From Planctomycetia bacterium (GTDB taxonomy: Bacteria; Planctomycetota; Phycisphaerae; UBA1845; UTPLA1): a stretch of 64,000 nt of DNA. Position numbers and translations under genes: made by a program. Where the stretch lies: the NCBI GenBank assembly GCA_015200345.1, contig CP054187.1, positions 1,472,470-1,536,469 on the forward strand, read 5' to 3'. This document shows positions 1-7,558 of the stretch, one piece after another. The notes below the pieces were generated by a model. It worked only from the letters and a program-made list of their open reading frames with translations. It was not told the DNA's origin and did not search any database. How positions within the stretch are numbered: position 1 is the first letter of the stretch; the number at the start of each line of letters is the position of its first letter.

Positions 1-359
1 AGGCCTGCGGAACGCCGGTTGTCGCGACCGCCGTTGGGGGGATTGTTGAGCAGGTGGAGTCGCTCACGGTTCTGCCGGGCATCGTGGGCAGCCCGGCGGA
101 GCGCGCGACGGGGCTGCTGACGCCGCCGGGGGATGCTGAAGCAATGGCTCGAGGAATAAAAAAACTGCTAACCGACGACGTGCTTCGCCGCCGGTTAGCA
201 GCCAATGGTGTGAAACAAGTCGCCTCGCGCTACCGGCTGGTCGACCAAGTCCATCATTACCTGGACTGGTTCGACGCGCTGGCAACCGGGCCATGGCACC
301 ACGCGACCCGCCCGCTCGGAGCGATCGCGCGTCGGAATCAGGCGAGATCCCCTGCCTGA
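1..359 (+). CDS. Glycosyltransferase family 4, C-terminal fragment
   Basis: The reading frame is already open at the left edge (codons in frame from base 3) and reads CGTPVVATAVGGIVEQV, the classic C-terminal nucleotide-sugar-binding segment of GT-B fold GT4 enzymes (E-x7-E region, here ending in VGGIVEQV). It continues with TGLLTPPGD, also typical of GT4 proteins. About 118 codons remain before the TGA. The family moves a sugar from a nucleotide donor to a glycan or lipid acceptor on the cytoplasmic face. The donor and acceptor cannot be told from this fragment. The N-terminal acceptor domain lies outside the window. Confidence 0.85.
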   Translation, partial: ACGTPVVATAVGGIVEQVESLTVLPGIVGSPAERATGLLTPPGDAEAMARGIKKLLTDDVLRRRLAANGVKQVASRYRLVDQVHHYLDWFDALATGPWHHATRPLGAIARRNQARSPA

Positions 360-371
360 TTGCCAAACCCC

Positions 372-716
372 TTAGCGGGCGGCGCTGCGGACGGTGTTGA
401 TCATCGCGTTCACGTTGCCGTTGAAGACGCGGGTCAGCATGTCCTTGACGAGCTTCTTGTGGACGACTTCGGGCTTGTCCTTGCACTTGTAGATGAAGGC
501 CTTGCCGACGGGGCCCTTCTCGCGGGTGACGTAGTTCTTGTGCTCGAGGCGCGTCAGCAGCGTCACAACCGAACCGTGCGCCATCGGGCGATACTTGAGC
601 ATCATCTGGCGGATCTGGCGCGCCGTCGTCGGACCTTGCTTCCAGATGCAGGCCAGCACGTCCAGCTCGGCAGGCGGCAACGTTCCCTTTGCGTTCGAAG
701 ATTTCTTCCTAGCCAT
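372..716 (-). CDS. BlaI/MecI/CopY-family transcriptional regulator
   Basis: This 114-residue protein has the length and winged-helix layout of the BlaI/MecI family: LPPAELDVLACIWKQGP, then ARQIRQMM, HGSVVTLLTRLEHKNYV and a basic wing (TREKGPVGKAFIY). These repressors bind DNA as dimers and, in known systems, are cleaved by a BlaR1/MecR1-type protease. No such protease gene is adjacent, as is common for planctomycete members. The ATG at 716 is chosen because a purine-rich AGAGAGGG lies about 8 nt upstream and the homology starts just after it; the frame stays open 28 codons further upstream. The basic N-terminus MARKKSSNAKG is consistent with a DNA-binding protein. The target operon is unknown. 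Confidence 0.85.
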   Translation of the reverse strand: MARKKSSNAKGTLPPAELDVLACIWKQGPTTARQIRQMMLKYRPMAHGSVVTLLTRLEHKNYVTREKGPVGKAFIYKCKDKPEVVHKKLVKDMLTRVFNGNVNAMINTVRSAAR

Positions 717-1056
717 GTGTTTACTACCCTCTCTGGTTGGTGTGGAACGGAAACACGGGATCGAATTCCTAGGATCCCCGACGGCGCGCCTTTTTGACAC
801 GCGTCGCTCGAAAGTCCACGTTTTTCTCTTTCGAGCAGGAAAGCATAAGGGATCAAACCAGACAAGGGAAGCGCTTCCGGCAAAAAATTTTTTCCGCGCG
901 TCACAATCCAGTAAAACTAAGTAAAATCACGTGCGCCCCCCGGACGGAACGGGCTGTTTTGTTCGGGGCAAAATTCCCCATTATTGCCTATTCTGTCTTT
1001 CGTGTAATAATTCAAGCATTCGTCCCACAAGGCTCGTGCGGCGATCACACCCATTC
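717..1056. other. Divergent intergenic region
   Basis: This is 340 bp between the BlaI-like gene and the release-factor-like gene, more AT-rich than the surroundings (T runs near 823 and 890, AATAATT near 1006). A weak plus-strand promoter candidate is TTGCCT (984-989) with TAATAA (1005-1010), but the 15 nt spacer is short. I see no BlaI-type dyad operator and no convincing ORF. Confidence 0.4.
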
Positions 1057-1587
1057 ATGACACGATCACACCGAAACGCAATCCTTACGGCGAGCGACGC
1101 ACAATTACTGGCTCAATGCGAGGTCGATACCTATCGCGCCAGCGGACCGGGCGGACAAAAACGCAACAAGACCAGCTCGGCCGTCAGGCTCCGACACCTC
1201 GAAACTGGTCAATTGGTCATCGCCGAGGAAAGCCGCTCCCAGCACGACAATAAAGCTCGTGCATTACGAAGGTTAAGACTCGCACTGGCGCTCCGACTGC
1301 GTTGTGAAATATCGACCGATAACGCGTCGGATCATGTCAAATCGTTCCTGACTGCGGCCGGGCGAATCGAAATCAACCCGCGAAACGATCAATATGCCCT
1401 TGTTGTAGCCGATGTGCTCGATTTCGTAGCAGAAGCCAGCGGCCAGGTGCGCGAAGCAGCCCGGCAACTGGGGATGACAACCAGTCAGTTGTCGCGGTTT
1501 CTGGCCTCGGACGGGAAAATCCTGCACGCGGTGAACGAGCTTCGAAAGAAAGCCGGTCTGTCGCCGCTAAAACCTCCTGCGGATTAA
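1057..1587 (+). CDS. Peptide chain release factor-like GGQ protein
   Basis: This 176-residue protein has the class I release factor catalytic core: [19 protein letters not shown] with GGQ at residues 32-34, followed by RHLETG and the conserved [17 protein letters not shown] stretch. GGQ enters the peptidyl-transferase centre and promotes hydrolysis of peptidyl-tRNA. The protein lacks the codon-recognition domains of RF1/RF2, so it resembles stand-alone rescue factors (ArfB/YaeJ class, or RF-H). The C-terminal half carries a helix-turn-helix-like segment ([18 protein letters not shown]) instead of the short basic ArfB tail. The ATG at 1057 is chosen because upstream codons in the open frame look non-coding. 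A rescue role is inferred. Confidence 0.8.
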   Translation: MTRSHRNAILTASDAQLLAQCEVDTYRASGPGGQKRNKTSSAVRLRHLETGQLVIAEESRSQHDNKARALRRLRLALALRLRCEISTDNASDHVKSFLTAAGRIEINPRNDQYALVVADVLDFVAEASGQVREAARQLGMTTSQLSRFLASDGKILHAVNELRKKAGLSPLKPPAD

Positions 1588-1612
1588 TCTCACACGTTGG
1601 CGTTTGCCGGAG

Positions 1613-2677
1613 TCAAAACCCCTCGGGCAGATTGAAATCCGCCAGGAATACCTGGCTGCGCCCGCTCGGGCCGCGCTGGCTCGTCCACATCAGCTTCGAA
1701 CCGTCAGCATTGAAGACCGGCAAGCCGTCAAACCTCGCCCGATACGTCACACGCTGCTGCCGGCCCGTCTCGATATTGAGCAGGTACACCTCGTAATTGC
1801 GATGGCCGTGCAGGCTGGTTGTGAACACGATCGATCGGCCGTTGGGATGCCAGTACGGCGCCCAGTTGACGACGCTGCTGTGCCTGGTGAGTTGCCGCTC
1901 GCCGCTGCCGTCGGCATTGATGACAAAGAGCTGCAAATGATCGTCCTGCAAACGATCAGCGCGGAAGATGACGCGCTGGCCGTCGGGTGAGAAGAACGGT
2001 CCGCCGTCGTAGCCGGGTTTGTTCGTCAGTTGCCGCACGCCGGAGCCGTCGGCGTTCATGATGTACAAATCGGGATTCCCGCCGCGATCGGAGGTAAACA
2101 CGATCTGCTTTCCGTCGGGTGAGTATGAACCTTCGGCGTCGTAGCCGACGGTGGTTGTAAGCTGTCGCGGGTTGTCGCCGTTCAGGTCGGCCGCGAGGAT
2201 GTCCATGCCACCGGGCATGTTCCAGGTGTAATTGCTTCCGGTGCGGTGATAGAAGTTCGGATTCGGCAATGAGGGATTGAGGTAACTCGATGCGTAGAGG
2301 ATGCCGCCGCCGTCAGGCCGGAAGTAGCCGCAGGTGCAGGCGCCTCCGGGCGGGCTGACGCGCCGAATCGTGTCGCGCTTCGCGGTGTATTGCTCCGTCA
2401 GTTCAAGCGTGTACATCTGATACTCGCTCTCGCCGGGCGGATACGATTGAAAAATAATGCGCCGGCCGTCGGGGGAAAAATAGGCTTCGCCCGAGTCGCC
2501 GATATTCAATTTCTCGTCGGTGAGCTGCCGGACATTCGTGAGAATCTTCGACTCGGCTTCGTCCCACTGCGCTTCGGGCGTCGCATCGACGATCAGCTCG
2601 TAGCCCGCCGGGCCGCAGCCGGTTGCCGCCGCGACGCAAAGAAAAAGAATACAAACGGTCAAGACACGCATTCGCAT
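1613..2677 (-). CDS. TolB-like WD40/PD40 beta-propeller lipoprotein
   Basis: The protein (354 aa from the ATG) begins with a lipoprotein signal peptide, MRMRVLTVCILFLCVAAATGC (hydrophobic core followed by a Cys). It then has at least five PD40 repeats of the form FSPDGRRIIFQS, YSPDGKQIVFTS, FSPDGQRVIF, HPNGRSIVFTT and NADGSKLMWTS, as in TolB and other periplasmic propellers. It probably works outside the inner membrane as a scaffold; no partner Tol/Pal genes are nearby. A GTG one codon upstream (2680) is the alternative start. AGGGG sits 8 nt before the ATG, favouring 2677. It has its own promoter (2704-2732). The 3' end faces the release-factor-like gene, 25 bp away. Confidence 0.85.
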   Translation of the reverse strand: MRMRVLTVCILFLCVAAATGCGPAGYELIVDATPEAQWDEAESKILTNVRQLTDEKLNIGDSGEAYFSPDGRRIIFQSYPPGESEYQMYTLELTEQYTAKRDTIRRVSPPGGACTCGYFRPDGGGILYASSYLNPSLPNPNFYHRTGSNYTWNMPGGMDILAADLNGDNPRQLTTTVGYDAEGSYSPDGKQIVFTSDRGGNPDLYIMNADGSGVRQLTNKPGYDGGPFFSPDGQRVIFRADRLQDDHLQLFVINADGSGERQLTRHSSVVNWAPYWHPNGRSIVFTTSLHGHRNYEVYLLNIETGRQQRVTYRARFDGLPVFNADGSKLMWTSQRGPSGRSQVFLADFNLPEGF

Positions 2678-2703
2678 CACACGATCCCCTGTGCAGGCCG
2701 GGC

Positions 2704-2732
2704 AGTATAGCGGATTCGCAATTGAAATCGAA
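2704..2732 (-). promoter_or_regulatory. Sigma-70-type promoter of the TolB-like gene
   Basis: On the minus strand, TTCGAT and TATACT are separated by exactly 17 nt. The expected start of transcription falls about 18-20 nt before the start codon, leaving room for the AGGGG ribosome-binding site. Confidence 0.6.
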
Positions 2733-2841
2733 CGCGGCGCAGACTAGACTGGCCACTGTGGATGAGGCCACTTGCACGCATCATGCCGGTCTCCGTGTGC
2801 AGATGTTCCGCGCAGCGCGCGGCTAGGAAGTTGGCGGTCGT

Positions 2842-3675
2842 TTGGAAATCACCCTCTTGTGCATCGGCGACGTCGTCGGCCGCCCAGGCCGCTCTGTTGT
2901 CTCGCAGGCGATTCCGCGCATCGTGAAGGAGCGCGGCGTCGATTGCGTCATTGCGAATGTGGAAAATGCCGCAGCCGGGTCGGGCCTGACCGAAGTGCTC
3001 TACCACAAGTTCATGCGCTACGGCGTGCACCTGATGACCGTCGGCGATCACATCTACCGCCGCGCGGAGATTCTCCCCGTGCTGGAGCGCTGCGAGAACA
3101 TCGTGCGTCCGGCGAACTACCCCGCCGAGTCGGTCGGTCACGAAGTCGCGATCTACGAAACCGCGAAAGGGCCGCGCGTCGCGCTGTTCTCGCTGATGGG
3201 CCGGCTCTTCATGAAGCCGCCGTGCGACTGCGCGTTCCACGCGGCCGATCGCATGCTGGCGCGGATTCCGCCGGACGTGAAGATTACTGTCGTTGACATG
3301 CACGCCGAGGCGACGAGCGAAAAGGTCGCCATGGGCTGGCATCTTGCCGGCCGGGCGAGCGTCGTCTTCGGAACGCATACGCATGTGCCGACGGCCGACG
3401 AGCGAATCCTGAACGGCGGCACGGCGTACATCACCGATCTGGGGATGAGCGGTCCGTATGACAGCGTGCTGGGCCGGCGGAAGGATCGCGTGATGCGATC
3501 GATGATCACGGGGCTGCCGTGTCCGTTCGACGTGGCGACGGGCGATGCGCGAATGTGCGGAATCCTGGTGAACGTCGAATCCGAGACGGGCAAGGCGACG
3601 CACATCGAACGCGTCTGCATCCACGGTCCGGAAGGAGGCCATCTCGAACCCGAAGAGGGCAACGAGCGGGATTAA
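2842..3675 (+). CDS. YmdB/TIGR00282-family metallophosphoesterase
   Basis: This 277-residue protein matches the YmdB-type calcineurin-like phosphoesterases: GDVVGRPGR at residues 9-17, ANVENAAAGSG, VGDHIYRRAE, VDMHAEATSEK and GTHTHVPTAD supply the usual Asp/Glu/His metal ligands. Family members hydrolyse cyclic nucleotides or phosphodiesters and influence developmental decisions in Bacillus. The usual GNHxWD motif is changed to GDHIYR here, an Asn to Asp substitution at a metal-ligand position. Translation probably starts at TTG (2842), with AGGAAG about 11 nt upstream. No ATG is available near the conserved N-terminus. In other bacteria it often sits near rny; that partner is not seen here. 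Confidence 0.88.
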   Translation: MEITLLCIGDVVGRPGRSVVSQAIPRIVKERGVDCVIANVENAAAGSGLTEVLYHKFMRYGVHLMTVGDHIYRRAEILPVLERCENIVRPANYPAESVGHEVAIYETAKGPRVALFSLMGRLFMKPPCDCAFHAADRMLARIPPDVKITVVDMHAEATSEKVAMGWHLAGRASVVFGTHTHVPTADERILNGGTAYITDLGMSGPYDSVLGRRKDRVMRSMITGLPCPFDVATGDARMCGILVNVESETGKATHIERVCIHGPEGGHLEPEEGNERD

Positions 3676-3689
3676 GATCGCGCGAGACC

Positions 3690-3731
3690 GGACTCACGGA
3701 CGTTACTCGTGGACTCACGGACGTTACTCGT
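3690..3731 (+). repeat. Tandem direct repeat, 21 bp x 2
   Basis: Two perfect head-to-tail copies of a 21 bp unit (ACTCACGGACGTTACTCG core) lie 15 bp after the YmdB-like stop codon. Each unit contains an internal dyad, CACG...CGTG. The function is unknown. Confidence 0.85.
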
Positions 3732-3831
3732 GGGTGAATTGCGAAGAGCAACCAGCGAAAGGTCCATGATTGGAGATTTGAAGCGGGAGAGCGCAATCGC
3801 GAAGACACCCCGGCCGACGCGAGTTGATCTC

Positions 3832-3997
3832 TTTCTAGAACCGGTTTCAAGACTCCTCTCCCCCTTGGGGGGAGAGGTCGGGTGAGGGGGAAAATGTGGT
3901 TCAAACGAAATGATTCACCCTCACCTCAACCCTCTCCCTGAATGGGAGAGGGAGTTTTGAACCAGCTTGTGCATTCTCAATTCTTCATTCTAATTCT
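3832..3997 (+). repeat. Dispersed hairpin-rich intergenic repeat, copy 1
   Basis: This shares about 165 bp with the stretch at 43585-43750, in the same orientation. Both start TTTCTAGAACCGGTTTC, then have the hairpin CTCTCCCCC/GGGGGAGAG, an outer GGTGAGGG/CCCTCACC pairing, the hairpin CTCTCCCT/GGGAGAG, AGTTTTGA-type spacing, and an AT-rich tail of CATTCTCAATTC type. It looks like a REP/BIME-type element, small and without an ORF. Its tail runs into the last codons of the VanZ-like gene. Confidence 0.8.
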
Positions 3998-4487
3998 TTC
4001 GCGCTACCAATCGCCAGCCTGACACCAACTCCTGACCCACGACGCGAAGCAAGGCAAGCCGTGCCATTGCGACGACCACCATCGCCCCCATCGCGCCCGC
4101 CAAGCATCCGATGCTGTTCATGCACACATCGCTCACGCCGGGGAAGCGGCCGGGTATGAACACCTGCGTCCACTCGATGGCGACGCTCAACAGCGCGCCC
4201 AGCGTCGCGGCGATGGGCAGCGCCAGCCCGCGACGGACGACCAGCGCTGTCGACGCCCACAGCGACGCTCCCACGGGAATGAACAGCAGCAGATTGTTCA
4301 GCATGTCGCGCGGGTTCGACAGCCGCCAACTCAAATAACGGTATCCGTCCAGGAATGACGCAGCCGGCAGGCGGCGATGATACGGCATCGGCCAGAGCGT
4401 GCAGACCAGCACGCCGACGATGACCAGGGCCGTGAACAGGAATACCCCAGAGCGCAGCGGCCTCCAATCGAAGGATGTTATTGACAC
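3990..4487 (-). CDS. VanZ-family membrane protein
   Basis: The protein (165 aa from the GTG) has four hydrophobic segments: FLFTALVIVGVLVCTLWP, MLNNLLLFIPVGASLW, IAATLGALLSVAIEW and AGAMGAMVVVAMARLALL. It carries VanZ family marks: P-x-R region, N-x-L-L-F-I-P-G/V, E-W-x-Q and the D-x-x-x-N (DVCMNSIG) segment. VanZ proteins are membrane proteins of poorly defined function, linked in one case to teicoplanin resistance. The GTG at 4487 is preferred: GGGAGGGGA lies 7-8 nt upstream and the first membrane segment follows closely. An ATG at 4562 would add 25 unremarkable residues. The last codons lie in the tail of the intergenic repeat, so the C-terminus may have been reshaped by it. Confidence 0.8.
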   Translation of the reverse strand: MSITSFDWRPLRSGVFLFTALVIVGVLVCTLWPMPYHRRLPAASFLDGYRYLSWRLSNPRDMLNNLLLFIPVGASLWASTALVVRRGLALPIAATLGALLSVAIEWTQVFIPGRFPGVSDVCMNSIGCLAGAMGAMVVVAMARLALLRVVGQELVSGWRLVARKN

Positions 4488-4890
4488 CAGTAACTCCCCT
4501 CCCGAACGCAAACGCGGCATCCTCGCCGGCGCGATCGCCCTGCGGCAACCCGTGCGCCGCACCCGACATGGTACGTGATTGCGGACCTTGGAAACAAGAG
4601 AATCGCGCCGCCTCGGTCGCGGTCGGCGTGACTATCGGATCGGCGCTGCGATCAGTCGTCCGTCGGTTCATGCGGGGGTGTTGCCGGGCGACATCACATC
4701 AAGCTGCCATGTGGCCGCGAACCAGCGTTTGAAGTCGCCAACACAGCAGTGCGAGGTAGCTTGCAAGCGACGAATCGATTTCATCGTACGATCCCGATTG
4801 CTTGCGCGATCGGCGCTTTGGATGTTCACGTCACCCGCGATTCGATTGCAGTTTGACCGTAGATGTGCGACACCGCTTATCATATCCATT
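4488..4890. other. Divergent intergenic region
   Basis: About 400 bp lie between the divergent VanZ-like and GNAT genes. Apart from the GNAT promoter candidate at its right end I see no gene, RNA or repeat. The right half is AT-richer than the genome average. Open frames here are not supported by any recognisable protein. Confidence 0.4.
4853..4883 (+). promoter_or_regulatory. Candidate promoter of the GNAT gene
   Basis: TTGACC (4853-4858) and TATCAT (4878-4883) are good boxes, but the 19 nt spacer is long. The -10 box ends 7 nt before the ATG and no Shine-Dalgarno sequence is present, so the transcript would be leaderless or nearly so. Confidence 0.4.
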
Positions 4891-5418
4891 ATGTGCGAAC
4901 TGATTCCCTACGACCGTCGATTCCGCGATGGCGTGATCGCCGTCGTGCGAGCGGTGCACGACGAATACGGCTTCTCGTGGGACGAGGCGGGGTATCACCG
5001 GGACCTGTACGAGATTGATCGCGCGTACCTCCGCGCGGGCGGGGCGTTCTGGGTGCTGGTCGATGGGCCGCGGGTCATCGGGTGCGTCGGCGTGACCGTG
5101 CACGATGCCTCGAATCCGGCACACGATCCGCAGGGCGACGTGGCTGCGGAGCGGCCGGCGGGGTTTCGCTATTGCGAGTTGCACCGGTTGTACCTCGATT
5201 CGGCCTATCGCGGTCGGCGGCTGGGGCGGAGGATGCTCGACGCGGCGATGGATTTCGGCCGGGCGCACGGCTGCACGCGAATGATCGCCTGGAGCGACGT
5301 GAAGCTGCCGCACGCGCATCGGATGTACCTCGACGCGGGGTTGGTGCAATGCGGCTCGCGGATCTGCGACGACCCGGACAAAGCGACGGAGTACGGGTTC
5401 TGGAAAGAGCCGTTGTGA
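4891..5418 (+). CDS. GNAT-family N-acetyltransferase
   Basis: This 175-residue protein has the GNAT fold order: N-terminal helices, the strand FWVLVDGPRVIGCVGVTV, then YCELHRLYLDSAYRGRRLGRRMLDAA, which is motif A with the acetyl-CoA pyrophosphate loop (YRGRRLGR in place of the usual Q/RxxGxG/A). The later KLPHAHRMYLDAGL segment is the usual Y-x-x-x-G-F-like motif B. It transfers acetyl from acetyl-CoA to an amine; the substrate is unknown. The ATG is chosen because homology begins immediately and the upstream frame looks non-coding. There is no ribosome-binding site, which fits the promoter placed just before it. Confidence 0.82.
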   Translation: MCELIPYDRRFRDGVIAVVRAVHDEYGFSWDEAGYHRDLYEIDRAYLRAGGAFWVLVDGPRVIGCVGVTVHDASNPAHDPQGDVAAERPAGFRYCELHRLYLDSAYRGRRLGRRMLDAAMDFGRAHGCTRMIAWSDVKLPHAHRMYLDAGLVQCGSRICDDPDKATEYGFWKEPL

Positions 5419-5475
5419 GCACCAGGCAGTGGTCTGTCGTCAGTGCTTACAAAGCTCTGACAGGTCGGTAGCGCC

Positions 5476-7197
5476 ATGAGCAAGTCACGCCGAAAACCGG
5501 GTCGCGAATCGTTCGACCCGCGCCGCGCGCGCGGGGCCGACGCGAGCGAGGCCGTCGGCCTGTTCGGCCAGCCGCTCGATTCGCCGCCGAACGCAGCTCC
5601 GAGCGCGAGCGAGCGGGCACCGGAGACTCCCCGAACATGGCCGCCCAAGCCCACAGCCATGCCACCCGTCGAGGCCATGCAGGCAAATTCGCCGGACCTT
5701 GGGGGCGCGGTCACCATCGCACCGCTGACCGTTTCGCAGGTGACGCGGCTCATCAAGGGCGCGATCAATTCGGCCTTCGCCGGCACGATCCAGGTCGTCG
5801 GCGAGTTGTCGAACGTCTCGCGCGGCGGCGCGGGCGGTCATCTGTATTTCACGCTCAAGGACGCCGCCAGCGAGCTTCGCAGCGTGATGTGGCGGGCGGA
5901 TGCGGCGCGCATGAAGTTCAAGCTTGAAGACGGCATGGAAGTGATCGCGTCGGGCACGATCGACGTGTACGAGCCGCGCGGGCAGGTTCAATTTTACGTC
6001 CGTCGTCTTGAGCCGCGCGGCGTGGGTGCCCTGGAGCTCGCGTTTCGCCAGTTGAAGGATCGCCTCCAACGCGAAGGCCTCTTCGACGCGGCGCGCAAAA
6101 AGCCCCTTCCTCGGCTGCCACGGCGAATCGCCGTCGTGACCAGCCCCACCGGCGCAGCGCTGCATGACATCCTGACGACGCTATCACGGCGATTTCCCGG
6201 CGTCGAGGTTCTCATCTACGGCGTGCGCGTGCAGGGCGAAGGTGCGGCCGACGAGATCGCCGACGCAATCGCCCGGCTGAATCGCTCGTCGGCGGATTTG
6301 GGCGGGATCGACGTGATGATCGTCGGACGCGGCGGCGGATCGCTGGAAGATCTGTGGGCGTTCAACGAGGAAGTCGTCGCCCGCGCGATCTTCGCCAGCC
6401 GCATTCCCATCGTCAGCGCCGTCGGGCACGAGGTGGATTTCACCATCGCCGATTTCGTCGCAGACGTGCGCGCGCCGACGCCGACGGCTGCGGCGGAGCT
6501 GGTCGTCCCGGTGCGCGCGGAACTGCTGGCGAATGTGAGCGAAACGGCGGCCCGACTGGACCGCGCGGTGGCACGATGCCTCGAACGGTGCCGGGCGCGG
6601 CTGGAGCTGGCCGAGCGGTGCGAGTGGTTTCGCGATCCGATCAGCCGCATCCGTCAGCGGGGGCAGCAACTGGACGAGGCGATGGGCCGGCTGCACCTGG
6701 CCAAGAATCGCTATCTTGACGCGCGTCGTTCACAAGTGCATCGCATGGAGATGCGGCTGGCGCGCGTGCAGCCCGCGTCGCAGCTCGCCGCGCGGCGCGA
6801 GATGCTCGGCGCGACGGCGCACCGGTTGCGCCTGGTGATCGAACGGCTCCATCGAACGCGCGAACGGCGCCTGCGCGACGTGGCGGCGCGCCTGGCGGCG
6901 TGCGGATTGCAGCAGGTGGTGGCGCGCGAGCGATCGGTGGCGCGGCAGGTGGAGACGCGGCTGTCCGTCGGGCTGACGCGACTGCTCGAGCGCCGGCGCG
7001 ATGCGCTAAGCGCGATGGAGAAGCGACTGCTGGCCGCAAGCCACGAGAGCATCCTGCGGCGCGGGTTCTCACTGACACGCCGCGCAACCGACGGCACGTT
7101 GATCCGCTCGGCGGGCGAGGTGCGACCGGCGGAGGTGGTGGAAACGCAGACCGCCGAGGGAACCTTCCGCAGCCGTGTCACGGACGACCAGGCGTAG
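5476..7197 (+). CDS. xseA: Exodeoxyribonuclease VII large subunit
   Basis: This 573-residue protein has an OB-fold DNA-binding domain (about 75-170; LTVSQVTRLIKGAI, GGHLYFTLKD, LRSVMWR) followed by the catalytic core (LPRLPRRIAVVTSPTGAALHDIL, VMIVGRGGGSLEDLWAFNEE, IPIVSAVGHEVDFTIADFVADVRAPTP). A long Arg-rich coiled-coil-like region follows, then a C-terminal RGFSLTRR segment. Exo VII degrades single-stranded DNA in both directions, with XseB as small subunit. The N-terminus carries about 70 extra Pro/Ala-rich residues compared with E. coli XseA. A shorter product starting at an internal Met (MPPVEAM) is possible. xseB, ispA and dxs follow, a conserved bacterial gene order. Confidence 0.95.
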   Translation: MSKSRRKPGRESFDPRRARGADASEAVGLFGQPLDSPPNAAPSASERAPETPRTWPPKPTAMPPVEAMQANSPDLGGAVTIAPLTVSQVTRLIKGAINSAFAGTIQVVGELSNVSRGGAGGHLYFTLKDAASELRSVMWRADAARMKFKLEDGMEVIASGTIDVYEPRGQVQFYVRRLEPRGVGALELAFRQLKDRLQREGLFDAARKKPLPRLPRRIAVVTSPTGAALHDILTTLSRRFPGVEVLIYGVRVQGEGAADEIADAIARLNRSSADLGGIDVMIVGRGGGSLEDLWAFNEEVVARAIFASRIPIVSAVGHEVDFTIADFVADVRAPTPTAAAELVVPVRAELLANVSETAARLDRAVARCLERCRARLELAERCEWFRDPISRIRQRGQQLDEAMGRLHLAKNRYLDARRSQVHRMEMRLARVQPASQLAARREMLGATAHRLRLVIERLHRTRERRLRDVAARLAACGLQQVVARERSVARQVETRLSVGLTRLLERRRDALSAMEKRLLAASHESILRRGFSLTRRATDGTLIRSAGEVRPAEVVETQTAEGTFRSRVTDDQA

Positions 7198-7247
7198 CCG
7201 ACTTGGCGCACCGGGCACGTTGGGCCAACATGGGAGCGGAGCAACGC

Positions 7248-7478
7248 ATGGCAGAATCGCAAACAACCCCTCCGAGTTTTGAGCAGGCGATGGCCCGATT
7301 GGAGAAAATCGTCGAGGCGATCGAGCAGGGGCGTATCGGTCTGGAAGATGCAATCAAGCAATACGAGGAAGGCATGGCGCTGATCCGCCAATGCCGCGAC
7401 GTGCTCGCCGGGGCCGAGTTGAAGATACAACAACTGCAGGCGCAGGGGGCCGATCGCGCGGGGCCCGCGGCGGGCTAA
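7248..7478 (+). CDS. xseB: Exodeoxyribonuclease VII small subunit
   Basis: This 76-residue protein has the length and signature of XseB: SFEQAMARLEKIVEAIEQG, then LEDAIKQYEEGMALIRQCRDVL and LKIQQL. XseB forms helical hairpins that bind the XseA coiled coil and are needed for nuclease activity. GGAG lies 6 nt upstream of the ATG at 7248; an in-frame ATG at 7230 is less well placed. It lies 50 bp after xseA and is probably cotranscribed with it. Confidence 0.95.
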   Translation: MAESQTTPPSFEQAMARLEKIVEAIEQGRIGLEDAIKQYEEGMALIRQCRDVLAGAELKIQQLQAQGADRAGPAAG

Positions 7479-7520
7479 TCGCGACCACTCACGGCGCATC
7501 GTTGCGCGAAGCAAACCGCG

Positions 7521-7549
7521 TTCGACGGGGCGCGTTTTTCGACTACAAT
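7521..7549 (+). promoter_or_regulatory. Promoter of ispA, probably leaderless
   Basis: TTCGAC and TACAAT are separated by 17 nt. The -10 box ends 9 nt before the ispA ATG and there is no ribosome-binding site between them. Confidence 0.55.
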
Positions 7550-7558
7550 GTTCCATCT

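Noticed and set aside
372-800. BlaI-like protein beginning at 800
   Set aside because: The 28 extra codons have no family match and a ribosome-binding site precedes the ATG at 716.
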